A stretch of DNA of 42,072 nt from Lactobacillaceae bacterium (lineage in GTDB: Bacteria; Bacillota; Bacilli; Lactobacillales; Lactobacillaceae). The notes beneath the pieces are model-generated. The model did no database searches. It was not told the origin of the DNA and worked only from the letters and a program-made list of their open reading frames with translations. The translations under genes were made by a program, and so were the position numbers. Below are positions 34,047 to 42,072 of the stretch, one piece after another. Within the stretch, counting starts at the first letter, position 1. The number at the start of each line of letters is the position of its first letter. The DNA is taken from NCBI GenBank assembly GCA_902834055.1, contig CADFHB010000008.1, positions 1-42,072 on the forward strand, written 5' to 3'.

Positions 34047-36545
34047 CTATATGAACTGCATCCGGGCGCCGATAATCTTCTCGACCGCCGGAACACCGTT
34101 TTTAACGTGGAGCGCTTTGAATGGGAAGGTCGCCCGGTAGGTGGCACTGCCGGATGGGCCCTCGTGTTTCAAGAACTCGTTAATGTCCGCGCTCTGTGCC
34201 CGCCCGGTAAGGATCCGGGTCAAAATGGCAGAGAGATTTAACCCCAGGGCCTTGGCCAAAAAGGCAATCTCCGGCAGTGGCATCGGCTGGACACCGACCT
34301 GCTTAAAACCGCCGCTCGCCTGTTTTTCAAAGATCACCTGGTAGAGGCCCGGAACCGACTGCCCCGCAATCGCGGCCATACTCTGGTCATTTAACTTCTG
34401 GTTATCGGCATTATCCAGCTCGGCCGGGTAACGGATCGCCGTTGACTCGTATTCAAGTTGGTCGACGGAAAGTAGGTTGGTGATGGTCCCCAGCGGGTAG
34501 GCATACTTGCCATCGTAGAGGAAGTTAAAGGAAACCAGCTGGTTAGAATAGTCATCCAGCATTGACAGGTCATCATCCGGAATCACCACGAGCTGGCTTT
34601 CAATTTGGTCCTTCTTAAGTGCCGCCAGAAGGTCACCGTAACTGGCGGGCACGAACAAAAACTGCGGCTGCTCAATTCGCAGGATCTGCAGGATGTTTTC
34701 CGTCGTGGCCGGCTCAATGTAGCGCTTGTCCGCCAGTGAGTAGCTCAGGGTAACTGAACTGGGGTTGGAATTGACCACTACCGTGTGGAAGTGGTCGGCC
34801 TTTAATTGGCGCATCACCATGGCGACAAAGTAGTCCCCGGCGTTACTCATCCCCAGCCGCAGGCCCCCAGTTCCGATAATCATCGCACTCGGCTGGGCCG
34901 TCTTGGTGGCCTCGTTTTCGGACTCAAGTGCGGAGTAGAAGCTCCCGGTGTGCTGGGTGAACTCCCCACCGGAGGGCTCGATCTCCTTATACTTGGTCAT
35001 CAACTTGTGGTCCTCATACATCTGGTAGACCTGCTCCGGAGTCGTCTTCCACAGGCGGGCAATCAGTTGGTTGCTCAGGCCGTTATACTTGGCCTTAATC
35101 AACACCGGCTCCTTCTGCGGGTGTTCGATGATCTCTTCAATTAGCAACCGCATCCGGTTGATCTGGTCAAAGTAGAAGGGATCAATCTTCGTCATCTCGG
35201 CGAGTTCATCGACCGAATAGCCCCGCTTCATCGCCTCAATCAGGACGAAGATCCGCCCCGCAGCCGGGTGGACAAGCTTCATGACGAGTTCATCATCAGA
35301 GAGCTTCTCCTGGGCTAACAGGTGGAAATCGGTCGGTTCCTTGTAGCGGGACTCAATGGCCTTGAACAGGGCCTCAATCGGGCTGCGGCCAATCCCAAAG
35401 GCCGTCCCCACCGACTTCTTCTCAGTTGTCAGCTGCTGGTCGGCTTCGGGAACCGCATCAAAACCCCACATCGGCACCCGGGCCGCAATGTGGTCCATCG
35501 TCGGTTCGACGAGGGCGGCGTGGTTAACGTAGTCCTTACCGAGGTCAATATTACGCAGGAGCGAACCCGCGTACAGCTGGGCACAGACCTTAGCAATCGG
35601 GTACCCCGTCGACTGGGCAACAAAGGCCGTCATCCGGTCGAAGTAGGCACTGTTCTTGATCACGTAGAACTTATCATTTTCCGGGTTAAGGGCAAACTGG
35701 ACGTGGTTGACCCCCACAATCCGCAGCTTGCGAGTAATCGCAAAGGCCGTGTCCCGCATGTCCTGAATTTGCCGGTCTAAGAGGGTCTGCGGCGGGTTAA
35801 AGGCAATCGAGTCACCAGCGTGAATACCGATTGGGTCCATGTCTTCAACCATCGAAAGCATCATCATTGTCCCCGACTGGTCACGCTGGACGACCACCTC
35901 AATTTCCTTAAAGCCCGCCAGGCTCTGCTGAACAAAGACCTGGTCGGCCCGCGACTGCTTTAGGCACTTCTGGACGGCCGGGGCCAACTCCCGCTGGTCA
36001 TGGACAATCTGTCGGGTGCTGCTGCTCTTGGGAAGGACCGACCGGATAATGACCGGGTAACCAATCTTACGGGCCTCTTCTAGGGCGTCCTGGTAGGTAT
36101 TGACGGTGACGATGGCCTTCGTCGGCGCGTCCATCGCGTGGAGGGTCCGACTAAGCAGGACCGGGTTATTGATCTGCCGGATGGTCCCTTCCGGAATGCC
36201 CAGCAGGCGGATGTTTCTTTCCTGGATAATCCCCTTGTCAAGCAGCTTCTGGGTCAGTTCGAAGGCGCGCCGGTTCCCCAAAGTTGGGAGGATCGCGTGA
36301 GGCTTGTATTGGTCAATGATGCGGATCAGGTTATCGACCTCCAGTGGGCCCACACAAGCGTGGTCAATGATGTCGCTGCTTTCCAGACTTACCGAAAAGG
36401 GATTGTCATCGACGAGGATGGTGTGGACGCCTAGTTGGTGGAATTCAGTGGCCACCTGGTAGGTTGCCGAGTCGAGTTCATCCCCGTGTTGGACATCGTT
36501 GGCCCCGGCCCCGATAATCAGGACGGAACGAACTTCTTTTGTCAT
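34047..36545 (-). CDS. Carbamoyl-phosphate synthase large-subunit homolog, shortened and probably inactive
   Basis: 832 aa against about 1060 for normal CarB. Residues 1-400 align with the first (carboxyphosphate) half, including KEIEVVVQRD and HVQFA (metal Gln kept), and about 400-545 with the oligomerisation domain. But the metal motif E-x-N-P-R reads K297-N-S299-A-Y, and the glycine loop after IGYPVIIR reads LPKSSST instead of a Gly-rich turn. The second half (about 553-832) keeps a Rossmann-like pre-ATP-grasp part (GTGGLRLG) and a vestigial ATP-grasp end, lacks the ATP core, and has no C-terminal allosteric domain. No stop or frameshift breaks it. Its start overlaps the CarA-like stop (TAATG), with GGAGGGAGG upstream. 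Confidence 0.9.
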   Translation of the reverse strand: MTKEVRSVLIIGAGANDVQHGDELDSATYQVATEFHQLGVHTILVDDNPFSVSLESSDIIDHACVGPLEVDNLIRIIDQYKPHAILPTLGNRRAFELTQKLLDKGIIQERNIRLLGIPEGTIRQINNPVLLSRTLHAMDAPTKAIVTVNTYQDALEEARKIGYPVIIRSVLPKSSSTRQIVHDQRELAPAVQKCLKQSRADQVFVQQSLAGFKEIEVVVQRDQSGTMMMLSMVEDMDPIGIHAGDSIAFNPPQTLLDRQIQDMRDTAFAITRKLRIVGVNHVQFALNPENDKFYVIKNSAYFDRMTAFVAQSTGYPIAKVCAQLYAGSLLRNIDLGKDYVNHAALVEPTMDHIAARVPMWGFDAVPEADQQLTTEKKSVGTAFGIGRSPIEALFKAIESRYKEPTDFHLLAQEKLSDDELVMKLVHPAAGRIFVLIEAMKRGYSVDELAEMTKIDPFYFDQINRMRLLIEEIIEHPQKEPVLIKAKYNGLSNQLIARLWKTTPEQVYQMYEDHKLMTKYKEIEPSGGEFTQHTGSFYSALESENEATKTAQPSAMIIGTGGLRLGMSNAGDYFVAMVMRQLKADHFHTVVVNSNPSSVTLSYSLADKRYIEPATTENILQILRIEQPQFLFVPASYGDLLAALKKDQIESQLVVIPDDDLSMLDDYSNQLVSFNFLYDGKYAYPLGTITNLLSVDQLEYESTAIRYPAELDNADNQKLNDQSMAAIAGQSVPGLYQVIFEKQASGGFKQVGVQPMPLPEIAFLAKALGLNLSAILTRILTGRAQSADINEFLKHEGPSGSATYRATFPFKALHVKNGVPAVEKIIGARMQFI

Positions 36546-37627
36546 TACCGTTGCGCCTCCCTCCGGGTCATGATCTCAATAAATTCATCAAATAGGCCGT
36601 TTGTCTCGTCGGGCCCAGGTGCCCCGTCCGGGAAGAACTGGACGGAAAACGCCGGGTACTGCCGGTGACGCAGGCCCTGAATACTGTTATCCAACATGTC
36701 GACATAGGTGATGAAGAGCTTGGAGCGGTCGATCGTCGTCCGGTCCACCTGGTAGCCCCCACCCTGGGTTGCGTAGACAATGTGGTCCGTCACAATCTCG
36801 TGCAGGGGGTGGTTCATCCCGTGGTGCTCAACCGGCAGGCGCTTGACCTGGGCCCCGTTCGCCATTGCAAAGAGCTCATGGCCCAGGCCAATTGCAAAGA
36901 GGGGCACCTTTTCTTCCACTTCCCGAATCATCTTCAGGACCGACGCCTTCAGTTTGTTGGGATCCCCCGGGCCGGTCGACAGGACAACCCCGTCTGGATC
37001 TAGGCGGAGGATCTCATCCGTTGTTGCCGTGTACGGCAGGACGGTGACGTTGCACTTCCGCCGGCTTAGTTGTCGCAGGACCCCGTTCTTCAGGCCGAAG
37101 TCAATAACGACAACGCTCTTCCCCACTCCCGGATTCGGGTAGGGCTTAGGCGTGGCCACCTGGGCCACCTGCTGGCTCGTCAGGACCGTGGCGTGGAGCT
37201 GGTCGAAGGCGTGGTCATCAGGGACAGGCACAATACTCCCCTTCAACGGCTTCCCGGCAGCACGGAGCTTATGAACAATGGCCCGGGTGTCAACGTTACT
37301 GATCCCTGGAATGTTCATCTGCTTTAAGTACTGGTCCAGGGTCAGCCGGCGGACGTTGTTAGTCGCCACGTTGGAGAGCGACCGGACCACAACCCCCTTG
37401 ATTGTCGGGACAATTGTCTCATAGATGTTGCGCTGAATCCCGTAGCTCCCGATATTAGGTTGGGTAAAAATCAAAATCTGATTATTGTAGATTTGGTTGG
37501 TGACGATCTCCTGGTAACCAGTCATGCTGGTGTTAAAAACTACTTCGCCAAAGGTCACGGCCGGGGCGCCAAAACCATCGCCGGCAAAGATAGACCCATC
37601 TTCAAATATGAGGTATCGTGATGCCAT
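36545..37627 (-). CDS. Carbamoyl-phosphate synthase small-subunit homolog without the glutaminase triad
   Basis: 360 aa, normal CarA length. The N-terminal domain (FEDGSIFAGDGFGAPA, FNTSMTGYQEI) and the class I amidotransferase fold (VVLSTGPGDPN) are well preserved. However, the nucleophile motif G-x-C-L-G-H-Q reads AIGLGHE, with Gly247 for Cys, and S-V-Q-Y-H-P-E reads SVQFFPD, with Phe332 for His and Asp334 for Glu. Hydrolysis of glutamine is therefore not expected. GAGGGGG precedes the ATG, and a consensus promoter sits just upstream. It forms a coupled pair with the CarB-like gene. Confidence 0.92.
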   Translation of the reverse strand: MASRYLIFEDGSIFAGDGFGAPAVTFGEVVFNTSMTGYQEIVTNQIYNNQILIFTQPNIGSYGIQRNIYETIVPTIKGVVVRSLSNVATNNVRRLTLDQYLKQMNIPGISNVDTRAIVHKLRAAGKPLKGSIVPVPDDHAFDQLHATVLTSQQVAQVATPKPYPNPGVGKSVVVIDFGLKNGVLRQLSRRKCNVTVLPYTATTDEILRLDPDGVVLSTGPGDPNKLKASVLKMIREVEEKVPLFAIGLGHELFAMANGAQVKRLPVEHHGMNHPLHEIVTDHIVYATQGGGYQVDRTTIDRSKLFITYVDMLDNSIQGLRHRQYPAFSVQFFPDGAPGPDETNGLFDEFIEIMTRREAQR

Positions 37628-37680
37628 TAATAATCCCCCTCTTGAGCAGGTTACGTTTTGCTCACTTATTCACTCTTCCA

Positions 37681-37709
37681 ATTATATACGACTTGGTGCT
37701 TTCTGTTAA
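37681..37709 (-). promoter_or_regulatory. Promoter of the carAB-like pair
   Basis: TTAACA (37709-37704, overlapping the rluD stop), 17-bp spacer, TATAAT (37686-37681). No PyrR-type attenuator is evident in the short leader before the start at 37627. Confidence 0.7.
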
Positions 37710-38620
37710 TTAGAATCCGTCTTGTCCAGCTTATCCAGCATTTTCTGAAAGTAGTCGGGCAGTGGGGTCGTAAACACCATTTCTTTTCCCGTCCGGGGGT
37801 GTTTAAAGCCGAGCAGCCGGGCGTGAAGGTACTGGCCCGCCCCCGGGAGGGTCTTCCGCGGACCATACAGGGGGTCCCCAGCAAGCGGGTGGCCAATCGA
37901 CTTCATGTGGACCCGGATCTGGTGGGTCCGGCCCGTCTCCAGCCGGCAGGAAACTAGCGTGTAGTGCCGGTAACGCTTCAACACCTTGAAGTGGGTAACG
38001 GCGTGCCGTCCGTCACTGACGATGGCCTGTTTCTTCCGGTCCTTTCTTGACCGCCCAATCGGCGCGTCAATGGTCCCCTGGTCGTCCTTAATGACACCAT
38101 GCACCAGCGCCACGTACTCCCGCTTATTGGTTTTGGCCTTTAATTGGGCAGCCAAGGAGCGATGGGCCATGTCGTTTTTGGCCACCATCAAAAGGCCTGA
38201 GGTGTCCTTGTCAATCCGGTGAACAATCCCGGGACGAAATTCCCCATTGATTGTCGAGAGTGGGCAGTGGTGCAAGAGGGCGTTAACGAGGGTGTGATTG
38301 GGGTGCCCCGGTGCCGGGTGGACCACCATCCCCTGGGGCTTATTTACGACCACCACGTCATCGTCTTCGTAAACGATGTCGAGGGGGATATTCTCGGACT
38401 CCAGGTCAATCTTCTGGGGCTTTTCTGGCTCGATAGTCACCTCATCACCGACCGCAAGCTTGTATTTGGGCTTAACCGGGTGCCCATTAACCTTTACGTT
38501 CCCGTCACCGATCCATTTTTGAATCTGTGAGCGGGAATACTGGTTGAAGTGGTGACCCAGTTGCTTATCAATTCGCCCGGTCATCCCCTCTTCAACCACT
38601 AACCGTAAATTTTCTTCCAT
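37706..38620 (-). CDS. rluD: RluA/RluD family 23S rRNA pseudouridine synthase
   Basis: 304 aa from the ATG at 38620, one base after the lspA stop (TAG-T-ATG). An N-terminal S4 RNA-binding domain (residues about 14-60) is followed by the catalytic domain with Asp137 in GIVHRIDKDTSGLL, ETGRTHQIRVHM and AGDPLYG. Coupled to lspA; lspA-rluD is a standard pairing in Firmicutes. Confidence 0.93.
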   Translation of the reverse strand: MEENLRLVVEEGMTGRIDKQLGHHFNQYSRSQIQKWIGDGNVKVNGHPVKPKYKLAVGDEVTIEPEKPQKIDLESENIPLDIVYEDDDVVVVNKPQGMVVHPAPGHPNHTLVNALLHHCPLSTINGEFRPGIVHRIDKDTSGLLMVAKNDMAHRSLAAQLKAKTNKREYVALVHGVIKDDQGTIDAPIGRSRKDRKKQAIVSDGRHAVTHFKVLKRYRHYTLVSCRLETGRTHQIRVHMKSIGHPLAGDPLYGPRKTLPGAGQYLHARLLGFKHPRTGKEMVFTTPLPDYFQKMLDKLDKTDSN

Positions 38621-38621
38621 A

Positions 38622-39071
38622 CTATTCCTCTTCCTCACGAATAATGATAATGACCAACCAAACGACGCCGATCGTCAGGCAGCAGTCCGCCACGTTAAAG
38701 ACGGGAAAGTTCATAAACAGGGTTTCAAACATGTCAACCACGTAGCCGTGCTGAAGGCGGTCAATAAAGTTACCAACCGCTCCGGCGAGGATGAGGCTCA
38801 GTGGCCACAGGAGGCGCGGGTTGTGGCGCCAGCGATAGAACAGGTAGAGGATGACCGCTAAGGCGACCACGGTCACCACTGAAAAGAACCACTGCTGCCC
38901 TTCCAGGATACTCCACGCGGCACCGTAGTTTCGCAGGTTCGTCAGAGCAAGGACGTGGGGAATCAAGGGATGGGCGGTGTTTAAGGCCACGTTAGCAACC
39001 ACCCAGTGCTTCACCAGCTGGTCGAGAGCCACCAGGACAATGGCTAGGATTAAGGAAATAACCACGGTCAT
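38622..39071 (-). CDS. lspA: Lipoprotein signal peptidase (signal peptidase II)
   Basis: 149 aa, four membrane spans. Cuts the signal peptide of prolipoproteins. Catalytic Asp113 (NFIDRLQHGYVVDMF) and Asp129 (FNVADCCL), plus LTNLRNYGAAWS. Its start overlaps the upstream EbsA-like gene by 4 nt (ATGA), implying coupling. Confidence 0.95.
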   Translation of the reverse strand: MTVVISLILAIVLVALDQLVKHWVVANVALNTAHPLIPHVLALTNLRNYGAAWSILEGQQWFFSVVTVVALAVILYLFYRWRHNPRLLWPLSLILAGAVGNFIDRLQHGYVVDMFETLFMNFPVFNVADCCLTIGVVWLVIIIIREEEE

Positions 39072-39472
39072 GACTGGGCCCCTTCTTTTTCCTGGCGGTC
39101 AAGCAGGGCCTGGAGGCGGCGAATGGCCTTGTTCGTGAAGGTGAAGTTGAGAACCTCGCCGTTGACTGTCATTGACATCGTATGTTTAGTAAAATGGGGT
39201 TGGCGGATGTCAGCCAGTGGAATCACCAGGTAGTCCTTCTGCAGGAGGCGACTAAAGGTCATCTTGGTTGGCGTCACCACTACGGTCCGCCGCTTGATCT
39301 CTAAGAATACCAGGACAGCGAAGATGACGAACAGGACGGCCGTGATCCACTGAAAATGAGTAATTTCCAACCAGATAATCAGGCCCGCCAAGAAAATAAT
39401 GAAGGTCCAGCACCAGGAAATAATGGTCCCGGTCAGGTCTGGTTGATAAAAATAACGTATTTCTTCTTCCAT
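39068..39472 (-). CDS. EbsA-like membrane protein
   Basis: 134 aa. Two adjacent hydrophobic helices (about 17-60) precede a soluble C-terminal PH-like part (KRRTVVVTPTKMTFSR, DIRQPHFTKHTMSM). Size, topology and location upstream of lspA and next to an RNase HI gene match the EbsA (pore-forming protein) family named in enterococci; function unproven. Confidence 0.7.
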   Translation of the reverse strand: MEEEIRYFYQPDLTGTIISWCWTFIIFLAGLIIWLEITHFQWITAVLFVIFAVLVFLEIKRRTVVVTPTKMTFSRLLQKDYLVIPLADIRQPHFTKHTMSMTVNGEVLNFTFTNKAIRRLQALLDRQEKEGAQS

Positions 39473-39507
39473 TTATGATTAACATCCTTCCGATGAGGTG
39501 ATTTTTA

Positions 39508-39897
39508 ATGATTAAAATTTATACTGACGCGGCAACCAAGGGTAACCCGGGGCCAACCGGCTTAGGAGTCCTAATCCTTTTCAACCACCAGCAGTACCAG
39601 CTGACGAAGACGGTCGCCAGAGCTGATAACCACAGTGGCGAGTTCGCGGCGGCCACGTTTGGCTTTCAGTACCTTTGTGACCACTTTGCTGGCGAACAAA
39701 CAGTCCTATTCTACACCGATAGCCGCTTACTTAGTGACGCAATTGGCAAAAATTATACAAAACATTACCAAGCACAGCTCGCTACCCTGAACCGGTTGAT
39801 TGACCACTTCCCGACCGTCGTCACCCGGTGGGTCCCCGACAGTCAAAATGCCGGTGCCCACCACCTTGCCAACCAGGCCCTGAAGAGTCTGGAATAA
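39508..39897 (+). CDS. Ribonuclease HI family protein
   Basis: 129 aa. RNase H fold with Asp7 (IYTDAATKGNPGP), Glu45 (NHSGEFAAA) and Asp71 (FYTDSRLL). The fourth carboxylate, normally in N-x-x-A-D-x-L-A, is His in NAGAHHLAN, so activity or metal use may be altered. GAGGTG precedes the ATG. Divergent from the EbsA-like gene. Confidence 0.85.
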   Translation: MIKIYTDAATKGNPGPTGLGVLILFNHQQYQLTKTVARADNHSGEFAAATFGFQYLCDHFAGEQTVLFYTDSRLLSDAIGKNYTKHYQAQLATLNRLIDHFPTVVTRWVPDSQNAGAHHLANQALKSLE

Positions 39898-40011
39898 TAC
39901 CGCTATTAGTATACCAAAAGTTCCCGAAACGACCAAAAGCTGTGTCCTAAGGGTATGCGCCAAACAAAATAAGTTATACAATGAAGGTAAATTTAGTTTG
40001 GGGGAAGAACA

Positions 40012-40380
40012 TTGAAGAAACAATCAACTACTATTATTTCAATTATCCTAATTATCATCATTGCCATTTTTGCGGTTGCTAACACGGCATCCGTGGCGGT
40101 AAACCTCCTGTTTGCCAAGTTCCAGCTGCCGTTAATTCTCTTGATTTTGGTCTGCTTCTTAATCGGGGCCCTAATCATCTACCTCCTCTCCTTCTCAAAT
40201 CACTTGAAACAGGATAAGGAGCTCAAGGAGTTGCGGGCCAGCAAGGTTGACCCCAAGCAGCTGCAAAAGCTGCAGAATCAGGTCAAGGACCTGTTAAAGG
40301 AAAACGCCCGCTTGAAGGAAACCAACGCCCAGCTCAAGAAGGCCGCTGACAAGCCAGCAGGTGGCAGTCAACAAAACTAG
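40012..40380 (+). CDS. LapA family protein (DUF1049)
   Basis: 122 aa starting at a TTG with GGGGGAAG upstream. Two membrane helices (about 6-26 and 38-60) follow the LapA pattern (IIAIFAVANTASVAVNLLF, LILLILVCFLIGALIIYLL), then a Leu/Lys-rich coiled coil (about 70-110). Function in Gram-positives unclear. Confidence 0.8.
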   Translation: MKKQSTTIISIILIIIIAIFAVANTASVAVNLLFAKFQLPLILLILVCFLIGALIIYLLSFSNHLKQDKELKELRASKVDPKQLQKLQNQVKDLLKENARLKETNAQLKKAADKPAGGSQQN

Positions 40381-40398
40381 TTACCTAATGTGAATATG

Positions 40399-40440
40399 AA
40401 AAGGCAAGGTGTCACAATTTATGGCACCTTGCCTTTTTTC
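40399..40440. terminator. Bidirectional terminator
   Basis: 13-bp stem AAAAGGCAAGGTG (40399-40411) / CACCTTGCCTTTT (40425-40437) with T-runs for both directions; between the lapA-like gene and uxaA. Confidence 0.87.
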
Positions 40441-40462
40441 TGAGGTTGTTACATCCAAAATG

Positions 40463-41968
40463 CTATTCCGTTACGCCGGTCTTGAAGATGGCGATTCCGT
40501 GAACATCATACTTTTCGTTGTTGGTCTTCTTACCACTGGCCACGTCGATGATGTACTGGATAAACTTCGCTGCCAAGTCATCCATCGATTCGTTCATCAA
40601 CTGGCCGGCGTCAAAGTCGATCCAACGCGGCTTAAGGTTAGCGATATAGGAGTTGGAAGAAACCTTAACCGTTGGAACGTAGGTGGCAAATGGCGTCCCC
40701 CGTCCCGTGGTAAACAGGACCATCTGACAGTCCGCCGAAGCCTCGGCCGATGAAGAAACTAGGTCATTACCGGGTGCCTGTAGCAAGTTCAGACCCTTAG
40801 TCTTAATCTTGTCCCCGTACTTTAAGACGTCGTTAACGGCGGACGTCCCGGACTTTTGGGTACAGCCAAGCGACTTATCTTCCAGGGTTGAGATCCCGCC
40901 AGCCTTGTTACCCGGTGACGGGTTCTCGTAAATCGGCTGGTGGAAGCGCTCGAAGTAGGCCTTAAAGTTGTTAATCAAGTTGACCGTCTTGTCAAAGGTC
41001 TTTTCGTCCTTGGCCCGGGACATCAGGATTGTCTCGGCACCAAACATTTCTGGAACTTCGGACAGGACCGTGGTCCCACCCTGAGCGGCAACAAAGTCGG
41101 AGAGCCGCCCCAAAAGCGGGTTGGCGGTTACCCCGGAGAGCCCATCAGAGCCCCCACACTTCAAACCAATCTTCAATTCACTCAGTGGTTGTGGCGTCCG
41201 CTGGTCGTCCTTGACTGCCGCGTTCAGTTCTTCCAGCATTGCTAAGCCATCAGTGATCTCATCATCACTGTCGGCGGATGACAAGAACTTGATCCGGTCC
41301 GTATCGATACTCCCGTTGGCCTCTTGAAGAGCAGCTTTCATTTGGGCCAGCTCGTCATCGTCGGCACAGCCCAGGCCACAAATCAGGACAGCCCCGGCGT
41401 TAGGTTGCAAGGCTGCGTCCACAAGGATCTTCCGTGCCCGCTTATAGTTATCCTGGGGCGTGTCAATTCCGTAAGTGTGCTTAAGGGGCACGACGTTATC
41501 GAAGTTACCGTTGTCCGGGTGCAGGGCCTTGAACTGGGTGACCAGCGGGTCAATCAGTTCACTAACCGAGCCAACAACTGGGATAATGTAGAGGTCGTTT
41601 CGGATGCCGACCTTGCCGTTTGGTCGCTTGTAACCCATGAATTTCCGGTCGTCCTTGCCGACCTTCGTTGTGATCTTAATTGGCTTGTAGCTGTATTCCA
41701 ACTCACCAGAAAGGTTCGTTGCGATGTTGTGAATGTGAACATGTTCCCCACGTTTAATGTCCTGGGTTGCGTGACCGATCGGGTAACCATACTTGATGAT
41801 GTCGGCACCCTTCTTGATGTCCTCCAGGGCGATCTTATGGCCCCGAGTGATGTCTTCCAGGGTGGTTACGTCACCGTGGTTGGCGGTCTTTAAAACCGTT
41901 CCCTTTGGCAGGTCCTGCAGAGCGACCGCAACGGAATCATGTTCATCCAAAATAATGAAATTATTCAT
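40463..41968 (-). CDS. uxaA: Altronate dehydratase
   Basis: 501 aa. Converts D-altronate to 2-keto-3-deoxygluconate in galacturonate breakdown. N-terminal SAF domain (about 1-95: HDSVAVALQDLPKGTVL, GHKIALEDIKKGADIIKYG), then the catalytic domain with GYKRPNGKVGIRN, ICGLGCADDDE, LKCGGSDGLSG and KSLGCTQKSG. AAGGAG lies 9 nt before the ATG. It follows the fragment at the window edge by 15 nt, in one uronate operon. Confidence 0.92.
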   Translation of the reverse strand: MNNFIILDEHDSVAVALQDLPKGTVLKTANHGDVTTLEDITRGHKIALEDIKKGADIIKYGYPIGHATQDIKRGEHVHIHNIATNLSGELEYSYKPIKITTKVGKDDRKFMGYKRPNGKVGIRNDLYIIPVVGSVSELIDPLVTQFKALHPDNGNFDNVVPLKHTYGIDTPQDNYKRARKILVDAALQPNAGAVLICGLGCADDDELAQMKAALQEANGSIDTDRIKFLSSADSDDEITDGLAMLEELNAAVKDDQRTPQPLSELKIGLKCGGSDGLSGVTANPLLGRLSDFVAAQGGTTVLSEVPEMFGAETILMSRAKDEKTFDKTVNLINNFKAYFERFHQPIYENPSPGNKAGGISTLEDKSLGCTQKSGTSAVNDVLKYGDKIKTKGLNLLQAPGNDLVSSSAEASADCQMVLFTTGRGTPFATYVPTVKVSSNSYIANLKPRWIDFDAGQLMNESMDDLAAKFIQYIIDVASGKKTNNEKYDVHGIAIFKTGVTE

Positions 41969-41983
41969 TATTCATAACTCCTT

Positions 41984-42072
41984 TTACTTCTCATTCCGAA
42001 TCCGCAGCAGTTCTTCATGGAACTTCTTGGCGTTTTCAGTTACTTGGTCGTAGTCACCATCAGCACCAGGGC
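41984..42072 (-). CDS. 3' end of a probable KDPG/KHG aldolase gene (partial)
   Basis: Only the last 28 residues are in the window. They read GADGDYDQVTENAKKFHEEL and end LRIRNEK. The GDYxxVTENAKKF ending resembles bifunctional 2-keto-3-deoxy-6-phosphogluconate aldolases, which act two steps after altronate dehydratase, so the context agrees. Too short for certainty. Confidence 0.5.
   Translation of the reverse strand, partial: PGADGDYDQVTENAKKFHEELLRIRNEK

Noticed and set aside
41324..41893. 189-codon plus-strand open frame
   Set aside because: Antisense to uxaA, whose motifs are clear; no ribosome site or family signal.
1..42072. CRISPR arrays, transposases, integrases, tRNA or rRNA genes
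   Set aside because: No regularly spaced repeats, transposase motifs or cloverleaf-forming segments were found on reading both strands.

Overview
The window reads as a chromosomal segment of a lactobacillus. Shine-Dalgarno sites are strong (AGGAGG or GGAGG), genes are densely packed, base composition is moderately GC-rich, and the gene families are typical of lactic acid bacteria: a DUF915 surface hydrolase, an EbsA-like protein, a DegV protein, RqcH, and an lspA-rluD cluster. A heterofermentative Limosilactobacillus (L. fermentum/L. mucosae side of the genus) is the best guess, but this rests on protein style and GC content, not on a marker gene. No rRNA, tRNA, insertion sequence, prophage or CRISPR array was seen.

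Layout. 1-3.7 kb: a leftward redox/stress cluster (flavodoxin-like reductase, DUF2255 protein, SDR, sugar O-acetyltransferase) divergent from a LysR regulator; the first and last genes each carry an apparent frameshift. 3.7-8.7 kb: YdcF, ABC1/UbiB kinase, a CNNM/CorC transporter, AcpS and a CopY-type repressor with an exact cop box. 8.9-10.3 kb: a DHA2 efflux pump. 10.3-14.9 kb: a visibly AT-richer block with a GH31 alpha-xylosidase, a GPH sugar transporter, an AraC regulator and a 30-residue membrane peptide, probably for isoprimeverose or another alpha-xyloside. 15-26 kb: MFS pump, aldo/keto reductase, dipeptide epimerase, guanine deaminase, L,D-transpeptidase, a cupin/CMD/flavodoxin group opposite a second LysR, a GNAT, DUF915 hydrolase, HhH-GPD glycosylase, GT8 glycosyltransferase and an HD hydrolase. 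26.7-30.6 kb: a DegV/ECF-like/DUF441 operon and rqcH.

30.7-33.8 kb: a methionine operon reading leftward from a consensus promoter and a T-box leader with an ATG specifier. It contains metE-like, luxS, an unusual MetQ and an unlisted 35-residue ORF, so it ties homocysteine production (and AI-2) to methionine supply. Next to it is an unlisted 25-residue peptide resembling holin-like type I toxins, with its own promoter.

34.0-37.7 kb: the most striking locus. A carA-carB pair has intact reading frames, coupled translation and its own consensus promoter. However, the CarA-like protein has lost the glutaminase Cys, His and Glu. The CarB-like protein has lost the metal-binding Glu and Asn of its first ATP site, most of its second ATP-grasp domain and the allosteric domain. 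It looks like a maintained carbamoyl-phosphate-synthase-derived pseudoenzyme complex, at the place next to rluD-lspA where I recall other lactobacilli carrying the pyr operon. 37.7-42 kb: rluD, lspA, an EbsA-like gene, an RNase HI-family gene, a LapA-domain protein, altronate dehydratase and the 3' end of a probable KDPG aldolase.
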